DNA from: Methanosphaera sp. rholeuAM74
Lineage (GTDB): Archaea; Methanobacteriota; Methanobacteria; Methanobacteriales; Methanobacteriaceae
NCBI GenBank assembly: GCA_003266075.1
Contig: MUZZ01000109.1
Location: 3,931-13,423 of the forward strand
Length of the DNA stretch: 9,493 bases
Reading direction: 5' to 3'
Part shown: piece by piece, positions 1 through 6,200 of the stretch
Position numbering within the stretch: the first letter of the stretch is position 1
Layout: every line of letters starts with the position of its first letter
Translations under genes and position numbers: made by a program
The notes under the pieces: generated by a model
Database searches by the model: none
What the model saw: only the letters and a program-made list of their open reading frames with translations
What the model was told of the DNA's origin: nothing

Positions 1-47
1 AAGGCTTCCACCATCCTATGGCTTCAGTCCCCAATAGTATCTGCAGA

Positions 48-244
48 CTAATTCGTAACTGTGAATGTCCTGGTTGCATTTATGCTGTTGTATATGGAGT
101 TACCGTTGAAGACTGCTGTGACATTGTTTGTTCCTGCGTGTCTGCTGTGTAATTTATTGCGAAGTTTCCGTCTGTATCGGTTTTTGTATTGTATAGTATA
201 TTAGCAAAGTTAAATGATGGATTGTCTATTCGTAAAAACATGTC
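48..244 (-). pseudogene. 3' remnant of a third adhesin-like protein gene (frameshifted Ig-like domain)
   Basis: Read on the minus strand, this gives an Ig-like repeat end of the kind found in methanogen adhesin-like proteins. From about 230 down to 140 the frame reads NPSFNFANILYNTKTDTDG and then NFAINYTADT. At about 136-140 the frame must change by one base (a one-base deletion relative to an ADTAGTNN-type sequence), after which it continues as AGTNNVTAVFNGNSIYNSIN and ATRTFTVTN to a TAG at 48-50. Without the shift the first frame soon reaches a stop. Upstream the frame is closed by a TAA at 245-247, so only the last ~65 residues remain. The rest of the gene has been lost, next to a short plus-strand ORF that may be insertion-sequence debris. 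That this is a decayed relative of the two adhesin genes to the right is inferred from the shared domain style, not from high identity. Confidence 0.72.
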
Positions 245-251
245 TTATTAG

Positions 252-413
252 ATGGCAGGAAAAAGTATAATTGATGTTTTTAATGTTACATCAAAATCAG
301 AGCTAGATGAAGCTATTAGTGAGTATGTTACAGCTCATAGATTTTATCAGATATTGATTGTTATGAGAATAATTAGAAATAAACAATCCAATAATTATGT
401 CAAAGCCATTTAA
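252..413 (+). pseudogene. Short ORF, possible N-terminal remnant of an insertion-sequence transposase
   Basis: This plus-strand ORF of 53 codons starts with ATG at 252 and ends with TAA TAA at 411-416. The product begins MAGKSIIDVFNVTSKSELDE and ends RIIRNKQSNNYVKAI. A charged helical start followed by a 'RLI..R.I....S...VAKA'-like stretch resembles the helix-turn-helix N-terminus of IS630-type transposases. After the two stops the same frame still reads SYESYLKNKL, which could be the recognition helix of such a domain interrupted by stop codons. It is the only plus-strand coding candidate here and begins just where the adhesin remnant at 48-244 loses its frame, as expected if an element inserted there. 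No terminal inverted repeat or target duplication is visible. The family assignment rests on weak similarity recalled from the family and could be wrong. Confidence 0.3.
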
Positions 414-477
414 TAATCGTATGAATCTTATCTTAAAAATAAATTGTAATAAAAAAAATGAAGAAAAAAATGCGATG

Positions 478-849
478 TTATATGAATTTTTCAGATTCTT
501 TAATAAATTTTTCTGCTTGATTAATCTTTTGTTTTGCTATTCTTTCATCAATCCTATCTATGGGATTATAATCTACTTCTTCTCTTAAGTATTGTGTACT
601 TGCAAGATATTTGTATATGTTATAATCGAATGTATCTTCATGAACGTACACTCGACTAAATTCTTTAATTAAATTTTGATGTGTTTTTCCAAATTTACAT
701 TTTCTTTTAATTAATAAGGTTTTAGCAGATAAAAACATAGCATAATATGATAATGTAACTGAATCTCCATATCCTCCATGTTCATACAAAACTTTACTAT
801 TTTTTAACTTATTTTTTGCTTTATTAAATAATGCAGTTACTTCATCCAA
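478..849 (-). CDS. HEPN domain protein (UPF0332 type), probable toxin of an MNT-HEPN pair
   Basis: A 123-residue helical protein of the HEPN family (PF05168/UPF0332 type). The family pattern is visible in order: an N-terminal helix with lysine repeats (residues 9-19), the core helix DSVTLSYYAMFLSAKTLL (29-46), the KTH motif with a following helix (55-65), REEVDY (89-94), and a C-terminal helix IAKQKINQAEKFIKESEKFI. HEPN proteins paired with minimal nucleotidyltransferases act as RNA-cleaving toxins in the best-studied cases, and the partner silences them by AMPylating a tyrosine. The catalytic RX4-6H motif is not present in canonical form: R89 is followed by DY rather than by His, so ribonuclease activity is uncertain. 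The start is TTG at 847-849, overlapping the stop of the upstream MNT gene by 8 bases (TTGGATGA arrangement), with GGTG a few bases upstream. The overlap points to translational coupling. Family assignment is firm; the toxin role is inferred. Confidence 0.88.
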   Translation of the reverse strand: MDEVTALFNKAKNKLKNSKVLYEHGGYGDSVTLSYYAMFLSAKTLLIKRKCKFGKTHQNLIKEFSRVYVHEDTFDYNIYKYLASTQYLREEVDYNPIDRIDERIAKQKINQAEKFIKESEKFI

Positions 850-1147
850 TTGTTACACCATCCCTTAACACATTTGTTAAAAAACTAAAATGTCTTGTTT
901 GATTAAATAAATCTTCATCCATAATATGTGCTGAAATAAGTTCTTGTTTATCATACATAATCCAGGCAATTTCATCATCAACTACATTTTCAATTTTTTC
1001 CCTATTATTAGTAATAATTAGTATATCAATATCTGAATCTTCTTTATCTTCTTTACGTGCAACAGATCCGAAAAGTATGATTTTTTTAATATACTCTGAT
1101 TTAATTTTTTCTGCAAACTCCTTTGCTATACTAATCCTGTTATGCAT
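842..1147 (-). CDS. MNT-type nucleotidyltransferase domain protein, probable antitoxin
   Basis: A 101-residue minimal nucleotidyltransferase of the DNA polymerase beta superfamily (PF01909-like). The active-site signature is complete: G27-S28 in LFGSVARKEDKEDSDIDILI (residues 25-44), with D39 and D41 as the metal-binding acidic pair. A further acidic stretch lies downstream, around residues 57-65, which could supply the third acidic ligand. In characterised MNT-HEPN systems this protein transfers AMP to the HEPN toxin and neutralises it. The ATG at 1145-1147 is preceded by GGAG at 1155-1158 on the minus strand, which supports this start. The gene is first in a two-gene operon and ends inside the start of the HEPN gene. 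It sits between adhesin pseudogenes and possible mobile-element debris, a typical accessory setting. No full-length nucleotidyltransferase partner domains are present, as expected for the family. Confidence 0.9.
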   Translation of the reverse strand: MHNRISIAKEFAEKIKSEYIKKIILFGSVARKEDKEDSDIDILIITNNREKIENVVDDEIAWIMYDKQELISAHIMDEDLFNQTRHFSFLTNVLRDGVTIG

Positions 1148-1154
1148 ATTAAGT

Positions 1155-1158
1155 CTCC
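1155..1158 (-). promoter_or_regulatory. Ribosome binding site of the MNT gene
   Basis: GGAG within AAGGAGACT on the minus strand, seven bases before the ATG at 1147. It is the only start codon with a good Shine-Dalgarno match in this stretch and fixes the start of the MNT gene. Confidence 0.6.
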
Positions 1159-1159
1159 T

Positions 1160-1755
1160 TAATTTCTTAATGTATAAATCATTTTCATTATTGGTTTGTC
1201 CAGAAACGTGTTTTTTTTGACTTTTGGAGTCATAATTTTATTATTATAATTCGTTCGTTTTAAGGATTTATCTTCTTGAACTATGTTTAATTATGTGTGT
1301 TCACGGTTATAGATGAAAATCCTACTTCATAGTAGCATAAACTACCCTCAAAATCCCACAGGTTAATTTACAGAATTATAAATACCATTCTTTCATTTAG
1401 GGTAAATCCTAGACTAGTTCACCACAGTCCAATAATAAAAAAAACATTCCCATATTTTTTTTATAATATCAATTAGATTCCAGTTCATTTACCCTGAAAA
1501 TAATAATAAACATATAAAATGGATAATTAATAGTAAATGCTTTTATAAAAAGGGACACTTATCATATTTTACAATTCCATCGTTATATTATCATTTTTTT
1601 ATACTGTATCATATTTATAAATATAATACCATAATAATAATTATTAAATGTAATAGTATATAAATTAAACCCGAACTCTTGAGAAGTAATCACCTTTAAA
1701 TAAAAACCTCATATCCTCATGAAAAAATAATAATATAAAAACTTCAAAATGCATG
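1160..1755. other. AT-rich gap without a convincing gene
   Basis: About 600 bases of very AT-rich DNA between the MNT promoter region and the 3' region of the adhesin pseudogene. No ORF with recognisable protein character was found on either strand. Structures seen are a small hairpin (GACT-5 bases-AGTC, 1218-1230) after a T8 run, a 9-bp inverted pair (AGGGTAAAT at 1399-1407 and ATTTACCCT at 1487-1495), and an isolated strong Shine-Dalgarno-like 12-mer on the minus strand at 1686-1697 without a start codon. A TATA-like TTTATACA on the minus strand at 1171-1178 is near the MNT gene but sits too close to its ribosome binding site to be a safe promoter call. Confidence 0.6.
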
Positions 1756-1961
1756 TTAACATTTCATGAAAAGAGCCATTATAAGTACATACCCCTCCAC
1801 AATCTTTTTCATGAAAAAATCTGCTTTTTGAGAGGAAATAGTATAAATATAGTCTACATTTATTTTTTTGTGTTGATTTTGTAAGAAGGCTACTTTTGGT
1901 TGAGTGTTGTATTCTGGTTTGGTAGGTGTGATGTTATAAATTCTTTTTAAAAAGAGAAGTA

Positions 1962-1967
1962 GGGGGG
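1962..1967 (-). other. C6 tract just after the adhesin pseudogene stop
   Basis: A run of six C on the minus strand (G6 on plus) begins about 21 bases after the TAA at 1988-1990. The 10-mer AGTAGGGGGG (plus strand) recurs exactly at 3259-3268, about 20 bases after the stop of the intact adhesin gene. Such runs are rare in this AT-rich sequence, so a 3'-end role (processing, pausing or termination) is plausible but unproven. Confidence 0.5.
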
Positions 1968-1987
1968 TTAGTATATGTATAATTATA

Positions 1988-3057
1988 TTATACTCTTTGT
2001 ATGTTAGTGGTTTCACTTCTTCCTTCTAAGTATGCTTGACGTTCACCAGTTACTAATAATACTCTTTTAATGGTTGTCTTTGGGTCCACTTGTACCCTGT
2101 TAGGTCTACGTTACCGTTTTTTAGGCTCCAGCATACTGGTTTACCATTCATGATGTAGTTTTTTTCCATTGATTTTTATTGTTACTTTATTTGTACCGAT
2201 GAGGTTGTTTCCATTGTAGTCTTTTAGTGTTGCTTTAACTGATAATGCGTTTTTGCTTGTTACTTTAGCTTGTGTTATCTGTACATTGATTGTTGATCTT
2301 TCTACTTGGAATAAATGTGGAATTAATCAGTTTTAAACTACCCCGTAGTTGTATATAGCTCCACCGTAACCACGTTCATTTGTTGCCCTGATATTGATTA
2401 TAGTAGTGTTTATAGTAGTTAAATTGCCGCCATTAGAGATTGCACCCCCGGATGTCGCATTATTGTGGTTTAAAGTACTGTTTATTATGGTTAAAGTGTT
2501 ATTACTGTTATATATTACTCCACCAACACTTACTCCACCAGAACAGTTGACTATATTAGTGTTATTTATGACCACTTCAGTATTATAATAGACTATATTG
2601 GCATGGAAGTTTGCACTAGCCGTATCAATAGATAAAAACTTGAATTTATTGTCACCATCTATCGTGTTTCCACTACCATTTATTATGACCTTATCAAATG
2701 AGGTAACATTGATACTAGTGGTGTCCCTCAGTTTGAAACCTGAAACTATGTTTACCGTTAATGTAGGCGCATAATTACTTGACTCGTTTGTTAACACCTT
2801 ACGAAATGTATCATAATCCGAAACATTTACACGTCCCGGTAACCTCTTTAAATTCTTATCATCTTTAACTATTTACTTTCCTTTGCTTCACTTGTCACAC
2901 TTTCCTGTACAGTTGTAGTAACAGGTGCTGGTTCTTGTGCCATGGAATCATCCATAACATCAGCCGATACAGCATCATCCGATACCTCACTTGCACTTAC
3001 TACTCCTACAAGCACTACAACCAGTGTAACTAGTAGTAATATTTTCTTTGTTTTCAT
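1988..3057 (-). pseudogene. Adhesin-like protein gene, collapsed and frameshifted paralogue of the intact neighbour
   Basis: The minus strand begins with ATG at 3055-3057 and a signal peptide (MKTKKILLLVTLVVVLVGVV, then SASEVSDD), followed by TTTVQESVTSEAKESK, almost the same as in the intact adhesin. The frame then stops at a TAG. Relative to the intact gene's SESKESKEI codons, four bases (GAAA) are missing near 2869, and the next frame (down to 2333) continues with KDDKNLKRLPGRVNVSDYDT, an N-terminal cap ending NGSGNTIDGDNKFKFLSI, and only three or so GGAI/YN coils. At about 2320-2340 it jumps directly to the last Ig-like domain (FQVERSTINVQITQAKVTSK, KATLKDYNGNNLIGTNKVTI). There an extra A in the A7 run at 2161-2167 (complement) and another one-base shift near 2088-2092 break the frame again. 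The end, GERQAYLEGRSETTNIQRV, meets a TAA at 1988-1990. The gene has thus lost most of the repeat array and two Ig-like domains. Confidence 0.88.
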
Positions 3058-3241
3058 GTTCTTTTTCTTCCTTTCAAATCTCTATGTTTAATAATTTAAT
3101 TTTTGTTTAATGAATAAATTAACTTAATGAAAGCTTTTTATTTATTTTATACATTATTTATTCTTATTGTGGTATTATATAAATGTATTATAGGTTTTTG
3201 TTTATAATATTGGTTTATTATAGGATTTTATTTTTTATTTT

Positions 3242-3257
3242 AGTATTATTTAATACT
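3242..3257. repeat. Inverted repeat AGTATTATTTAATACT
   Basis: A perfect 6-bp stem (AGTATT/AATACT) with a four-base loop, located 30 bases after the adhesin stop and immediately beyond the C-rich tract. It may form a small hairpin at the end of the adhesin transcript, but the minus strand has no T run after it, so it is not a classical terminator. Confidence 0.5.
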
Positions 3258-3262
3258 CAGTA

Positions 3263-3279
3263 GGGGGGAGGGAGGAGGG
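3263..3279 (+). other. G-rich tract (G-quadruplex-like) after the adhesin stop
   Basis: The plus strand reads GGGGGGAGGGAGGAGGG, with runs of 6, 3, 2 and 3 G, in DNA that is otherwise strongly AT-rich. It starts nine bases beyond the adhesin stop codon (3288-3290) and is the template strand for adhesin transcription; the transcript itself would be C/U rich. It could slow RNA polymerase or mark a 3' end. Folding into a quadruplex is a prediction from the pattern only: one run has just two G. Confidence 0.55.
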
Positions 3280-3287
3280 TTAAGGTT

Positions 3288-6200
3288 TTAGTTTGTTACT
3301 TTTATAACGGTTGTAGTGTTACGCTGTGATTTATAAGCTAGTCTGTCCTGTGTTACTATTTCGATGCTATTATATTTATTGTAGACTGGTATGTCTATAT
3401 CTTTGACTGTTAGAACACCATTGTTTGCAAAGTAGTATATAGGCTTAGTACCATTTTTTAGTGTTGCACCATTGACTTTGATTACGCACTTGTTTGGTCC
3501 TAGTACTTTGTTACCAAGGTAGTCTTTTATCGTAGCTGTTAGTGACAGCTTATGTGTATTGTTGTTTACCGTTGCATTAGATATTGTGATTGTGATGTTT
3601 GATCTCTCGACCTGGAATGTAGAGGTGTTTCTTACTTCTGCCTGGTAGTTCTTGTTATAGTATCCTGCGAGTATTGTATGGTTTTTGACGTTGAATGTTT
3701 TACCATCTGTCACACCTGAGAGTCCCAATGGTATGGTGTAGTTAATGGTTGCTACCCCGTTTACTACTTTCACTTTCTGCATATTGCCCTTGGAGTCTTT
3801 TATTGTGATGCCGTTTACTTTGAAGTATACGAATTCATCCTCGTATGGTATTAGTGTACTACTACGTTTTCCACTAGTGGTGTCATAGACTCTTGCTGTG
3901 ATTGTCAGCACCTGCCCCTGCTTGATTGTTTTAACGTTACTAGTTACTACTATGGATGCGTTTCTCTGTGATATTTGGGATGTTACAGGAACACTTACAG
4001 ATGCATTGTAACTATCTGTTCCTGTGTAGTGTGCTGTTAGTTTTTTGATGCTCCTCATATTCAAATCAGGTGTTATTGTAGCAGTAGCTACACCATTTGT
4101 TACTTTAGCTATTAGTGGGTTGGATGATCCTGTTAGTTTGCCGTTGTCTTTGATTGTTATTCCATTGAGTTTGAAGATTAAGTTTCCTTCATTAACTTTA
4201 TTGTTGTAAGTGTCTGTTACTGTTGCCTTGAGCGTTAGTTTTTCCCCTATGGTTCCTTTAACTGTCTGTACTGTTGTTTTTGTATTGACTATTCCAAGGT
4301 CAAATATGTTGTTTCTTATTATAACCTTTGTTCCTGCGGAGTATATTGTTCCATTATATCTTGATATATCTGCATTGGTATTATTGGATATTCTAGCTGG
4401 AGTGCTGTTTATTATGGCTTTTCCAGTAACATTGGCCCTATTTGATGTGAAATTATTATTTTCAATATTTGCACTTATACCAACAATATGAATAGCTGAT
4501 CCTTGTTGGGCAGTATTGTTTGTAAATAAGCTTTCCTTTACGGTTAGATTTCCATATGTAAGTATTGCTCCTCCATATTCTTCTGCGGTGTTGTTGTTTA
4601 GTGTGGTGTTAGTAATTTTTATATTACCTTCATTGTATATTGCTCCACCAAATCCTGCATTGTTGTCGTAAAGTGTACTTTTATTAAATATTAAAGTTCC
4701 CAAGTTTCTTATTGCTCCCCCATAGTTTGCAGTATTGTTGTTAAGTGTAGTGTTTGTTATTGTTAGGTTTCCCCCACTATTTATTGCACCTCCAAAATAT
4801 CCTTCATTGTTGTTAAGTGTAGTGTTTGTTATTGTTAGGTTTCCCCCATTGTCTATTGCACCTCCAAAATCTCCTGCATTTGTTACATTGTTGTTGTTTA
4901 AGGTGGTGTTTGTAATTTTTATATTACCTTCATTGTATATTGCTCCACCATGACCGTGTCTCTCTAAACCATAGTCCTCATCATAAAATCCTTTTACATT
5001 ATTGTTGTTTAAGGTGGTGTTTGTAATGGTTAAAGTATCCCAGTTGGTTATTGCTCCACCAAATCCTGCATTGTTGTTGTTTAGTGTACTGTTTGTGATG
5101 GTTAAAGTACCATTGTTGTTTATTGCTCCCCCATAGTCTGCTTGGTTGTTGTTTAGTGTGCTGTTGTTTATGGTTAGGTTACCATAGTCATTGAATATTA
5201 CTCCCCCATATTTTGCTTGGTTCTTGTTTAGTGTGGTGTTTGTGATGGATAAAGTATCCCAGTTGGTTATTGCTCCACCAAATACTGCATTGTTGTTGTT
5301 TAAGGTGGTTTTTGTAATGGTTAAATTACCTTCATTGTATATTGCTCCTCCATATTCTTCTGCGGTGTTGTTGTTTAGTGTGGTGTTTGTGATAGTTAAA
5401 GTACCAAGAGAGTTGCGTATTGCTCCTCCATAGTCTGCTTGGTTGTTGTTTAGTGTAGTGTTTGTGATTGTTAAAGTACCATATTTGTTGTTTATTGCTC
5501 CCCCATAGTTTGCATTGTTGTTGTTTAGTGTAGTGTTTGTGATTATTAAAGTACCGGCATTGTTTATTACTCCCCCATAGTTTGCATTGTTGTTGTTTAG
5601 TGTGGTGTTTGTGATTATTAAAGTACCACCGTTGTATATTGCTCCTCCATATTCTTCTGCTGTGTTATTGTTTAGTGTGGTGTTTGTGATGGTTAAAGTA
5701 CCAAAGTTGCCTATTGCTCCCCCATAGTTTGCATTGTTGTTGTTTACTGTGGTGTTTGTGATGGCTAAAGTACCATCGTTGTGTATTGCTCCTCCATCAA
5801 TGTTTGCTTGGTTGTTGTTTAGTGTACTATCTGTTATGCTTAAATTACCATCGTTTTCTATTGCTCCTCCATATTTTGCTTGGTTATTGTTTAGTGTGGT
5901 GTTTGTAATGGTTAAGGTTAAATTACCGCCGTTGTATATTGCTCCCCCATATTCTTCTGCTGTGTTGTTGTCTAGTGTGGTGTTTGTGATGGTTAAAGTA
6001 CCAAAGTTGCCTATTGCTCCCCCATAGTTTGCGTGGTTCTTGTTTAGTGTAGTGTTTGTAATGGTTAAATTACCAAAGTTGCTTATTGCTCCTCCAAAAT
6101 CTGCATTGTTGTTGTTTAATGTGGTGTTTGTAATGGTTAAAGTACCATTGTTACTTATTGCTCCTCCATATTTTGCAGTGTTTTGTGTGAAATTGGAACC

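Larger units (their letters stand above)
3058..3287. promoter_or_regulatory. Spacer with adhesin 3' elements and the pseudogene's promoter region
   Basis: On the minus strand this holds, in order, the C-rich tract after the intact adhesin stop, a 16-bp inverted repeat (3242-3257), then very AT-rich DNA with a good TATA-like ATTTATATAA at 3175-3184 (minus strand). That TATA candidate lies about 120 bases before the pseudogene ATG, implying a leader of roughly 90 bases; nearer AT-rich alternatives such as GTATAAAATAA (about 3151-3161) exist. A weak AAGGAAG (3070-3076) serves as ribosome binding site for the pseudogene start. The TATA assignment is a consensus match only. Confidence 0.4.

Noticed and set aside
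397..588. Plus-strand 63-codon ORF beginning MSKPFNNRMN
   Set aside because: It runs antisense to the HEPN gene over much of its length and consists of Phe/Ile/Asn-rich sequence typical of AT-rich antisense frames.
1218..1230. GACT-AGTC hairpin next to a T8 run as terminator
   Set aside because: The stem is only four base pairs and the T run precedes the hairpin on the plus strand, where no gene needs termination.
1399..1495. 9-bp inverted pair AGGGTAAAT / ATTTACCCT as ends of a small mobile element
   Set aside because: The arms are short, the 79-base interval holds nothing recognisable and no target duplication is visible.
1756..2016. Minus-strand 86-codon ORF with a GTG start (VKPLTYKEYN...)
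   Set aside because: Its first ~10 codons lie out of frame inside the adhesin pseudogene's last codons, and the rest is AT-rich with no recognisable family, so it is most likely accidental. A GGAAGGA precedes the GTG, but this is coding DNA of the pseudogene.
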